Position numbers and translations under genes: made by a program. A DNA stretch of 64,000 bases from Lysinibacillus_B sp050613145 (lineage in GTDB: Bacteria; Bacillota; Bacilli; Bacillales_A; Planococcaceae): positions 434,001-498,000 of the forward strand of contig NZ_CP192507.1 of the NCBI RefSeq assembly GCF_050613145.1, given 5' to 3'. The notes under the pieces are model-generated. The model had not been told where the DNA came from and ran no database searches. It saw nothing but the letters and a program-made list of their open reading frames with translations. Numbering within the stretch: position 1 is the stretch's first letter; the number at the start of each line of letters is the position of its first letter. Below are positions 57,674 through 64,000 of the stretch, piece after piece.

Positions 57674-58072
57674 ATGAAGAAAATGGTTGTGGCATTAGTT
57701 GCTACGGGGCTACTATTAACCGCTTGTCAGGATACAGATGAAAAAAACAACGAGGTGGCGGAGGAAAATACACAGACGCTACAAATCAGTGAAGAACAGC
57801 CAGCTCAAAACGTGTCAAACGTATCCAATGATACAAATGATGAACAATGGGCTTCATTGCCTGAATATCACGTGGTTATGGAACAAATCGGCACGAAGGA
57901 TTACAACGTTGAAACGTTAACAGATAACGAAGAAAAACGCATACTTCTCATTCGCGATAAAGCGGGCGAACTGCAATATAAAACGATATTGATCAAACAC
58001 ACACAGCGCCTAAAAATCATTGAAATGGGCGAGGACGGACAAATTTTCAATGATATCTTACCTGAAAAATAA
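57674..58072 (+). CDS. Small hypothetical lipoprotein
   Basis: This 132-residue protein has a signal peptide and lipobox (LVATGLLLTACQ, lipid Cys ~18). A Glu/Asn/Gln-rich linker is followed by a small beta-rich domain (YNVETLTDNEEKRILLIRDKAGELQYKTILIKHTQRLKIIEM). AGGAGATG lies upstream. It probably binds or stabilises something at the membrane surface; no family is recognised. It shares a terminator hairpin with the convergent oxidase-like gene. Confidence 0.6.
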   Translation: MKKMVVALVATGLLLTACQDTDEKNNEVAEENTQTLQISEEQPAQNVSNVSNDTNDEQWASLPEYHVVMEQIGTKDYNVETLTDNEEKRILLIRDKAGELQYKTILIKHTQRLKIIEMGEDGQIFNDILPEK

Positions 58073-58094
58073 TTGAGTTAAATGCTGCTAAAAA

Positions 58095-58129
58095 AGAATC
58101 CTATAAGGAATGAAGCCTTATAGGATTCT
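58095..58129. terminator. Bidirectional terminator
   Basis: A 14-bp perfect stem: AGAATCCTATAAGG (58095-58108) with CCTTATAGGATTCT (58116-58129). Confidence 0.85.
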
Positions 58130-58145
58130 CTATAGGAACAGGTCG

Positions 58146-58547
58146 TTATTTTGTAACCCCTTCTGACTTTAGCGCAAACGTAACCCAAATAAATACCGCA
58201 AAGCTAATTAATAATGTAGTACCCCCTGCGATAAAGAAGATGAGCGTAAAGACTTCACTCAAGTTAAATGGGTTAACATAGTAAAATAACATACCAATTG
58301 TTAAGCCAATTGAGCCAAGTACGGCAGTCCAGCCGTGTACACTGACCAATTTCTTCGAACGTACTTCAAACACGCGGTAAAATAGTCCCCAAGCAAAGAT
58401 CGAAAGCCAACCAACGACAAGAATATGAGCATGAATAGCACGTAATTGGTAATTGCCAGACCCTGACATATCAGAACCGATCACAGCCCCGATGAGCCCA
58501 AAAATAGCGGCTAAACGGATTAGACGAATACTCCATTTTTTCTCCAT
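58146..58547 (-). CDS. Small membrane protein resembling a heme-copper oxidase subunit I fragment
   Basis: This 133-residue protein has four membrane helices and 'RAIHAHILVVGWLSIFAWGLFYRVFEV', which looks like the heme-His helix region of cbb3/NorB-type subunit I proteins. Its short size makes it a separate family of such proteins rather than a working oxidase. A structural or heme-related role is possible but unproven. The ATG is preceded by a weak GGAGGGG. Confidence 0.65.
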   Translation of the reverse strand: MEKKWSIRLIRLAAIFGLIGAVIGSDMSGSGNYQLRAIHAHILVVGWLSIFAWGLFYRVFEVRSKKLVSVHGWTAVLGSIGLTIGMLFYYVNPFNLSEVFTLIFFIAGGTTLLISFAVFIWVTFALKSEGVTK

Positions 58548-58625
58548 ATAAAAAACCCCTCCATATTTTTTACGATATAGAGAGTATAAATCCGCTATCT
58601 AAACTGTATCTGAACTTTTTGTCCC

Positions 58626-60023
58626 TCACATTCCAGTCGCATGTGAAACCGAAGCATCATGCAGATCGAACGTTAAAATAAAGGTAGTTCCTTTTTCTTT
58701 CTCACTTTTCACCTCAACTGTGCCATTGTGCAGTTCCACCACTTGCTTGACGATGACTAAACCGAGCCCTGTCCCTGGTGTTGTACGGGATTGTTCACCT
58801 CGGAAAAATGGCTCGAAAATATGCGGCAATTGCGTGGCGTCAATCCCGTCTCCCTCATCTTGTATGTAGAGTGTGATTTTCTCGTTTTGACATGTACCAG
58901 TCATCGTAATTTCGCTCCCGGCATCGCTATATTTGATCGCATTATCCAATACATTTTCGATTGCATGCGTTAAAAATGGCGTACTGCCCATCATCGGCAT
59001 AGGTGCAAGCTCCAACCAAACGGTGATTTGCTTTTTTTGTAGCGACCACTGACGCTCCTGTACGACCTGTTTCACGACTTCATCCAGTAGGAGGCGCTCT
59101 TTTTGCTCGACAAGCTTCGTCGCACTTTGCCAAAGGAGAAGCTGTTTCGTTAAACGTGAAAGTCGTTCGCTTTCTGCCTCGATAATTTGTCCGTATTCCA
59201 CTATTTGCTTATCGCCCTCCTCATGTTTTTGAATGAGCGAGGCATATCCAGCGATATTTTGTAGGGGAGTTTGAAAATCATGTGAGACATTGCGGATAAA
59301 GTCTTTCCTAATTTCCCGTTGTTTTTTTAATTCTTCCGTCATATCATTGAAATTTCGCGCCAGTTCACCGATTTCATCTTGACGAGTTAGCTCTACATAA
59401 GCGTCAAAGTTTTCGGTTGCCACTTGTTGCGTTGCACGAGTCAGTCGTTGAATCGGCTTAATTAAATACCACGCAGCGAAAATCATCGCCAAAATACTGA
59501 GGAGTGGAACGATGGTGATGATGGCCCCGACAATAAAATGCACTTCGTTAAATAATAGTGGAATATCCAATCGTACGAACATGGCATATGTGTTTCCTTC
59601 ATATTGGAAGGGTAGACCGACTGTGTTTTTTAAGTCATTCGCAAAAAAGCCGGTAATAAATAATTGTCTCGGGTATTCTTTAATGCCGTGATACGTTTCA
59701 CCGTCCAAGACGCGTTCAATGACAGCTGGAGGGAGTTCGCGTAGGCGATATTGTCCACCATAAAAGGTCCCGTGCAGATCGGTATCGACTAAATAAATTT
59801 GATAGCCAATTTGTCCGAGGTGCTGCATGTAGGTTTCAAGTGAATCGGGTGATTCATGTTCAATATAATCGACAATATGTGTCACGAGTTCGACGTACTT
59901 GGCGTCATTTTGTCCTTTAATGACTTGATGATACAGCGCATTGGTCATTAAAAAGCCGATGACCGAGCTCATGATCATAATGACAATTGTAAAAAGAGTA
60001 AATTTGCTATAGAGTGTTTTCAT
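58626..60023 (-). CDS. Sensor histidine kinase
   Basis: The protein has 465 residues. Two membrane helices (about 8-30 and 158-180) enclose an extracellular sensor domain of about 125 residues. A HAMP domain (~185-235) and HisKA with RNVSHDFQTPLQN (phospho-His ~247) follow, then an HATPase with DNAIKYSD, DEGDGI and 'TTPGTGLGLVIVKQVVELHNG'. The kinase gene overlaps the response regulator gene by 17 nt (ATG 60023 lies inside it). Classic EnvZ/PhoR-type architecture. The signal is unknown. Confidence 0.92.
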   Translation of the reverse strand: MKTLYSKFTLFTIVIMIMSSVIGFLMTNALYHQVIKGQNDAKYVELVTHIVDYIEHESPDSLETYMQHLGQIGYQIYLVDTDLHGTFYGGQYRLRELPPAVIERVLDGETYHGIKEYPRQLFITGFFANDLKNTVGLPFQYEGNTYAMFVRLDIPLLFNEVHFIVGAIITIVPLLSILAMIFAAWYLIKPIQRLTRATQQVATENFDAYVELTRQDEIGELARNFNDMTEELKKQREIRKDFIRNVSHDFQTPLQNIAGYASLIQKHEEGDKQIVEYGQIIEAESERLSRLTKQLLLWQSATKLVEQKERLLLDEVVKQVVQERQWSLQKKQITVWLELAPMPMMGSTPFLTHAIENVLDNAIKYSDAGSEITMTGTCQNEKITLYIQDEGDGIDATQLPHIFEPFFRGEQSRTTPGTGLGLVIVKQVVELHNGTVEVKSEKEKGTTFILTFDLHDASVSHATGM

Positions 60024-60690
60024 GTTCGACCTCAATTTGATAGCCAACGTTACGTACCGTTTTGATGGCTACCGTACTTTTTAGACGAGCGAGCTTATCA
60101 CGTAGTCTTTTAATATGCGTATTGAGCGTGTCATCACTTACGAAATCACCCCACACCTGCTCCATTAAATAAGGGCGCTCAAACACACGGTTGCGTCCAC
60201 ATAAAATAGCTAATAACTCAAATTCCTTATTCGGTAGCACGATGGATATGGACCCTTTTGTCACTTCATATTGGTCACGATTTAACACTAAATCCCCGCA
60301 TTCTATTTTATTTTGTGTCAGCTTGTCGTATCGACGTAAAATTGCTTGAACTCGGAATAGCAGCTCCTCAGGCTCGAATGGTTTGACGATATAGTCATCC
60401 GCCCCTGCTGTAAATCCAGCCCGTTTATCATCCAGCTGTGCACGTGCCGTTAAGAGTAAGACCGGTATTTCCCAATCTTCTTTTAGTATTTTGGTTAACG
60501 CCAAGCCATCTACGAGTGGCATCATCACATCAACAACCGCAATATCGACCGTTTCATCCATGATGTCTAACGCTTCTTGTCCATTTTTCGCGATAGTTGT
60601 ATCGTAATGCCATTGCTGAAAGTGCGTAGCGAGTAATTTTAGTATGGAGACATCATCATCGACTAATAAAATTTTCCTCAAATCATCCAC
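60007..60690 (-). CDS. OmpR/PhoB-family response regulator
   Basis: The protein has 227 residues. The receiver domain carries the DDD pocket (about 11-13), phospho-Asp 54 in VVDVMMP, and Lys in 'IVKPFEPEELLFRV'. A winged-helix domain follows ('LVLNRDQYEVTKGSISIVLPNKEFELLAILCGRN', 'SDDTLNTHIKRLRDKL'). It forms an operon with the kinase gene. Its targets are not identified. Confidence 0.92.
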   Translation of the reverse strand: MDDLRKILLVDDDVSILKLLATHFQQWHYDTTIAKNGQEALDIMDETVDIAVVDVMMPLVDGLALTKILKEDWEIPVLLLTARAQLDDKRAGFTAGADDYIVKPFEPEELLFRVQAILRRYDKLTQNKIECGDLVLNRDQYEVTKGSISIVLPNKEFELLAILCGRNRVFERPYLMEQVWGDFVSDDTLNTHIKRLRDKLARLKSTVAIKTVRNVGYQIEVEHENTL

Positions 60691-60729
60691 ATCCTTTTTG
60701 CCAACTCAATTGTTATGGATTATGACATG

Positions 60730-60764
60730 AAAAAAGAGAGGTCGCAAGGAGGGGGCCTCTTTTA
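60730..60764 (-). terminator. Terminator downstream of the small lipoprotein gene
   Basis: An AAAGAGAGG / CCTCTTTT inverted repeat, with a T-run on the minus strand between the regulator and lipoprotein genes. Confidence 0.55.
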
Positions 60765-60771
60765 GATAAGG

Positions 60772-61149
60772 CTATGTTTCACCTATTAATGTGAAATTTT
60801 CGCTGTGATCGTTCCATTCGATATTTATAAATAATTCATCTTCTACACGGGTAGTAGGGCTATTAGCACCTAATAATTTATTTACATATACGCCTTCTTT
60901 GTTTAAAGTAGCATCCGCCGTACTAACATCGATTCCGCCTTCAACAGCGTAATGAAAGGTGTCGATTTCCTCTAGATGATTGCCTGTGTAACGAAGGTGA
61001 ATTTCGTATGTTTCTTCACCATTCGTTTGATGGATCATGACTTTAGCAGACCAATTGTCCCCGGCACCACTGAACGCTAGGTCATGCGTCTTCATTTGGC
61101 ATGCACATAATAAGAGCAATAAAATGAGTGGTAAACAGATTTTTTTCAC
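60772..61149 (-). CDS. Hypothetical lipoprotein
   Basis: This 125-residue protein has a strong lipoprotein signal (LPLILLLLLCACQ). The mature domain is beta-rich ('NWSAKVMIHQTNGEETYEIHLRYTGNHLEEIDTFHYAVEGG') and ends with 'DELFINIEWNDHSENFTLIGET'. GTG 61149 is preferred because GGAGG precedes it at proper spacing. It may be a target or accessory of the neighbouring two-component system. The family is not recognised. Confidence 0.6.
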   Translation of the reverse strand: MKKICLPLILLLLLCACQMKTHDLAFSGAGDNWSAKVMIHQTNGEETYEIHLRYTGNHLEEIDTFHYAVEGGIDVSTADATLNKEGVYVNKLLGANSPTTRVEDELFINIEWNDHSENFTLIGET

Positions 61150-61280
61150 ACAATTCCTCCAATCATTCATTGTCAAAGTACTGAACGAAAATTATGGAAA
61201 ATAGTTCCTGTTGATATATCTAAAATAGGGGCTTGGCTATTTTCACTAAATAAAGAAAAGAAAATATTTTCAGAAAAATG

Positions 61281-61309
61281 TTGACTTTTAAAAAATGATT
61301 GATTAAACT
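61281..61309 (+). promoter_or_regulatory. SigA-type promoter of the leu T-box transcript
   Basis: TTGACT (61281-61286) and TAAACT (61304-61309) with 17 nt between. Confidence 0.7.
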
Positions 61310-61315
61310 TTCTTT

Positions 61316-61600
61316 CAAGAGAACAGTTAAGCCTCGATTGGAAATAGTAAAAAGGCTGCGTACTTTTAGAGAGCCGGTGGTTGGTGCAAACCGGTAGACG
61401 CGAATTTTGAACTCGTCCATGAGCTACTCCCTGAACTTATGCAGTAAGGGACGTCGGTTGCCTCCGTTAACGGGCTAGACAGTGATAGCTGTCGATAAGG
61501 GGAATGTATGCAGTAATGCGCATTCAATTAGAGTGGTACCGCGAGAACAATCTCGTCTCTATGAAATTTGTTTTTCATATGAGGCGGGATTTTTTTATTG
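61316..61600 (+). ncRNA. T-box riboswitch with a leucine specifier
   Basis: This leader controls leuA. Stem I includes GAGAGCCGG and its partner. The specifier region contains GAACTCGTCC, where CTC (61412-61414) is a leucine codon. The antiterminator has AGAGTGGTACCGCG (61530-61543), the most conserved T-box element. A terminator hairpin (about 61551-61597) with a T-run follows. Uncharged tRNA-Leu would base-pair and allow read-through into leuA. Confidence 0.92.
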
Positions 61601-61655
61601 AGCTTTTTTCGTGCGAGCGTTCTCGAACAAATCAAATTGAAAAGGAGTTTTGACA

Positions 61656-63245
61656 ATGAGTAGAAAAATTTGGGTTTTTGATACAACTTTACGCGATGGT
61701 GAGCAAGTACCGGGAGCAAAATTAAATTTATATGAAAAAGTGGAAATTGCCCAACAACTCAAAAAGTTAGGTGTCGATATTATCGAAGCAGGCTTTCCAG
61801 CTTCTTCTCAAGGCGATTTTAATGCGGTAAAGGCAGTCGCTGAAAAAGTCGGCAACACGTCAGATATTATGATTACCGCATTAGCTCGCGCAGTAAAAGC
61901 AGACATTGATTCTGTATATAATGCGGTCAAATATGCAGAAAATCCGATGATTCATATGGTGCTTGGTACATCAGACATTCATGTGGAAAAGAAATTTAAC
62001 AAATCAAAGGATCAAATTTTACAAATCGGTGTAGATGCCGTCAAATATGCAAAAACACTTTTACCGCAAGTGCAATATTCAACGGAAGATGCGTCGCGCT
62101 CGGACTTTGAATATTTATGGAAGACGGTTGAAGCTGTCATGAAGGCTGGTGCAACGATGATTAACGTACCGGACACAGTGGGTTATGCCGAGCCGGAACA
62201 ATGGGGCGAAATGATTGCGAAGCTGAACTATCGCATGAAAAACGTCGACCCTTCCGTTCTGTTATCTGTCCATTGCCATAACGATTTAGGGATGGCGACA
62301 GCGAATACATTAGCAGCCGTTAAAAATGGGGCAGATAAAGTGGAATGTACGATTAACGGTATCGGAGAACGTGCTGGAAACGCAGCACTAGAAGAAGTCG
62401 TGATGGCTATTCAGACGCGCGGCGATGTGTATGATGTATTTACTAACATTAATACGAAGGAAATTATGAACACATCTCGCTTAGTGTCCAGCTTTATGGG
62501 GCTTGATGTGCAAGTGAATAAAGCGATTACGGGCGACAACGCCTTTGCACACTCTTCTGGTATTCACCAAGATGGTTTACTAAAATCGCGTGATGCATAT
62601 GAAATTGTGCGTCCAGAAGATGTAGGGTTAGAGGATATGGAGCTTGTATTAACAGCCCGTTCTGGTCGTCATGCGGTGAAAAATTCGTTAGAGAATTTAG
62701 GCTTCAATAACTTTACAGAGGAAGAATTCGAGGGCATTTTTGAAGACTTCCTAAAATTAGCCGACTCGAAAAAGGAAGTATACAATCATGATTTATATGT
62801 GATTGTAGAAAGCTATTACGAAAAAACAGATAAAAACAATCCGTATAAAGAAAGTTACGCGGATCAATTTTATGATATCGAAGATTTACAAATCATTTCT
62901 AACGCAACGTTCCCTTCTGCAAGTGTGAAAGTGCGAAAAGGAAATGAAGTGTATAAAGCAAGTGCCGTTGGTTCGGGTCCGGTTGATGCATTATACTCAG
63001 CGATTGCTACGATTACGGATATCGAAGTCAAACTAGTCGAATATAATATTAACTCTGTTTCGCGCGGCAAGGAAGCGATCGGAAAGGTTAAAATTATTGT
63101 GGAGCATGAAGGCGAAAAGTATATCGCGAAGGCAGCCGATACAGATATTTTAAAAGCTTCTGCACTTGCCTATATTAATGCGATTAATAGCGTGATCGCC
63201 GCGCAATTAAGCCCGCAGTCAAAAGATAAGGTCGCAACGGTGTAG
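61656..63245 (+). CDS. leuA: 2-isopropylmalate synthase
   Basis: This 529-residue protein has the full catalytic TIM barrel: FDTTLRDGEQVPG (metal Asp), 'EAGFPASSQGD', HCHNDLGMATANTLAAVKNGADKVECTINGIGERAGNA. A linker and the C-terminal LeuA regulatory dimer domain follow ('VRKGNEVYKASAVGSGPVDALYSAI', 'YNINSVSRGKEAIGKVKIIVEHEG'). It condenses acetyl-CoA and 2-ketoisovalerate, the first committed step of leucine synthesis. The Leu T-box upstream supports LeuA over citramalate synthase. No leuB, leuC or leuD follows in the window. AAAGGAG precedes ATG 61656. Confidence 0.93.
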   Translation: MSRKIWVFDTTLRDGEQVPGAKLNLYEKVEIAQQLKKLGVDIIEAGFPASSQGDFNAVKAVAEKVGNTSDIMITALARAVKADIDSVYNAVKYAENPMIHMVLGTSDIHVEKKFNKSKDQILQIGVDAVKYAKTLLPQVQYSTEDASRSDFEYLWKTVEAVMKAGATMINVPDTVGYAEPEQWGEMIAKLNYRMKNVDPSVLLSVHCHNDLGMATANTLAAVKNGADKVECTINGIGERAGNAALEEVVMAIQTRGDVYDVFTNINTKEIMNTSRLVSSFMGLDVQVNKAITGDNAFAHSSGIHQDGLLKSRDAYEIVRPEDVGLEDMELVLTARSGRHAVKNSLENLGFNNFTEEEFEGIFEDFLKLADSKKEVYNHDLYVIVESYYEKTDKNNPYKESYADQFYDIEDLQIISNATFPSASVKVRKGNEVYKASAVGSGPVDALYSAIATITDIEVKLVEYNINSVSRGKEAIGKVKIIVEHEGEKYIAKAADTDILKASALAYINAINSVIAAQLSPQSKDKVATV

Positions 63246-63250
63246 TAATT

Positions 63251-63286
63251 ATCCCCTCTGTTCAAGCATAGCAGAGGGGATTTTTA
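63251..63286 (+). terminator. Intrinsic terminator of leuA
   Basis: ATCCCCTCTG (63251-63260) pairs with CAGAGGGGAT (63272-63281) plus a T-run. Confidence 0.85.
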
Positions 63287-63311
63287 TGCCTAAAATTAAG
63301 GAGATGGAATA

Positions 63312-63764
63312 ATGGAAAAAGATACGGCATACATTCGATTTACACTTGTAGCAGATGAATGGCCTGTCGATGAATTTACACAAAAAATCGGCATTCAACC
63401 GACCGAAAGTTATAAATTAGGGGATAAATATATGAGAGGCTACTATGAGAGAGCGCGATTTGAAACGGTATGGGAACTTAAAACAGAAAGGATGAAAATT
63501 AATTATGAAATAGGGGAGGATAAAGCGTTTTTCGAAAAGATTATGAACCAGTTAAGACCTCATATCGAGTTGATTAACGAATACAAGCATCAATATAAGC
63601 TGACGCCATTATTTTTTGCTCATTATTCATTTTATTGGGCACAAACACCTGGTATGCGTATAGAGCCGGAAGTAATTGAATTTGCCCATCAAATTGGTGC
63701 ATACATTGATGTGTATATTGATAAGGACCCAGAATCTTATGACGAGGAAGTGGAGATTCCTTAA
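63312..63764 (+). CDS. DUF4279 domain protein
   Basis: This 150-residue protein shows the DUF4279 pattern: 'AYIRFTLVADEWPVDEFTQKIGIQPTESYKLGDKY', 'FETVWELKTE' and 'FFAHYSFYWAQTPGMRIEPEVIEFAHQIGAYIDVYI'. The family is small, cytosolic and of unknown function, and often occurs near toxin-immunity or hypothetical genes. AAGGAG precedes the ATG. It is near leuA, but after its terminator. Confidence 0.75.
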   Translation: MEKDTAYIRFTLVADEWPVDEFTQKIGIQPTESYKLGDKYMRGYYERARFETVWELKTERMKINYEIGEDKAFFEKIMNQLRPHIELINEYKHQYKLTPLFFAHYSFYWAQTPGMRIEPEVIEFAHQIGAYIDVYIDKDPESYDEEVEIP

Positions 63765-63822
63765 GAAACATTTTTGTATGATTGCTCGTTTTATAATAAA
63801 TTCGCAAAGGATGGGGTAGTGC

Positions 63823-63960
63823 ATGAGCTTTATTTATACAAAATGGTTTGAAAGAATATTTTTTAGCATATGTTTGTTGCTCATTATATGGTTGGTTATA
63901 GGTTTTATTGTTATTGGGGGATATATTTCATTGCTTTTTCTAGGTGAACTGATGAATTAA
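63823..63960 (+). CDS. Small membrane protein, 45 residues
   Basis: A short frame beginning MSFIYTKWFERIFF holds one or two long hydrophobic segments ('SICLLLIIWLVIGFIVIGGYISLLFL') and ends in GELMN. AAAGGATGGGG precedes the ATG at good spacing, which supports translation. No family is recognised. A 21-nt repeat array starts 4 nt after its stop codon. Confidence 0.5.
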   Translation: MSFIYTKWFERIFFSICLLLIIWLVIGFIVIGGYISLLFLGELMN

Positions 63961-63964
63961 TGGA

Positions 63965-64000
63965 ATGTGTATTAATGACAGCGGTTTGTCTATTAACGAG
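63965..64000. repeat. TTGTCTATTA array, second copy, cut by the window edge
   Basis: TTGTCTATTAA starts at 63986, and a degenerate copy (ATGTGTATTAA) starts exactly 21 nt before it at 63965. The array runs off the window. It again begins just after a stop codon. Confidence 0.6.

Noticed and set aside
61220..61420. A minus-strand frame across the T-box leader
   Set aside because: The region is explained by conserved T-box structure on the plus strand.

Overview
The window reads as the chromosome of a low-GC Gram-positive bacterium of the order Bacillales, most likely the Lysinibacillus/Solibacillus side of the Planococcaceae (Caryophanaceae). The support is strong AGGAGG-type ribosome binding sites, a leucine T-box leader, a LiaIH-LiaFSR-type envelope stress locus, an Spx-type regulator, CtaB and an SE1832-family small protein. 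The genus is an impression, not a proof. No rRNA, tRNA or CRISPR array was seen.

Layout. 0-0.7 kb: the 3' end of an unidentified gene, then a structured non-coding element that resembles an IS200/IS605 end. 0.8-4.7 kb: a PrpE-like phosphatase and a DUF4358 lipoprotein - MBOAT - DHHW set for surface polymer O-acylation. 4.8-12 kb: a defence-like block with an EVE-like/HNH protein, a split AraC + GyrI pair, a zinc-ribbon protein with HNH-associated repeats, and a PLD-nuclease/SF2-helicase/DUF3427 protein paired with a MutT hydrolase. 12-14.8 kb: small proteins and an acidic secreted metalloprotease-like lipoprotein. 14.8-17.5 kb: an orphan phage-type replication module (ORF6N, winged-helix initiator, DnaB paralogue). 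17.6-27.3 kb: a carboxylic-acid catabolic cluster (MBL hydrolase, two acyl-CoA dehydrogenases, TetR, TRAP DctP-M-Q, enoyl-CoA hydratase, acyl-CoA synthetase). 27.4-36.2 kb: CtaB, a NERD protein, a TPR-GGDEF cyclase, an M20 dipeptidase, an ECF sigma factor, MarR and an unusual Spx. 36.5-40 kb: the Lia/Psp envelope stress locus. 40-47.8 kb: AspA, an ABC-F protein, an SpsG-like protein, an SDR and a cation/proton antiporter. 47.9-52.8 kb: an amino-nitrogen operon (LysR, atypical ureohydrolase, glutaminase, YheO-type regulator, Nramp). 53.4-56.6 kb: a complete L-ATC to L-cysteine route (ATC hydrolase, N-carbamoyl-cysteine hydrolase) ending in a PatB-type C-S lyase. 56.7-64 kb: an FMN reductase, small lipoproteins, a two-component system, T-box-controlled leuA and DUF4279.

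The most unusual signal is in the spacers. Nine short arrays belong to four unrelated sequence families. Each has a conserved core word repeated at an almost exact 21-nt step (three families) or 11-nt step (one family), with variable spacers of fixed length. All nine lie just after stop codons, often between convergent genes, and none lies in a divergent promoter region. Their strict helical phasing and placement are not explained by the genes. I do not recognise them as a named element.

Other points for a second look: an Spx paralogue with CxxS instead of CxxC and a palindromic operator over its own -10; a ureohydrolase with Cys in place of a metal-binding Asp; the defence-like block; and a promoter-leader-terminator unit at 57.3 kb.
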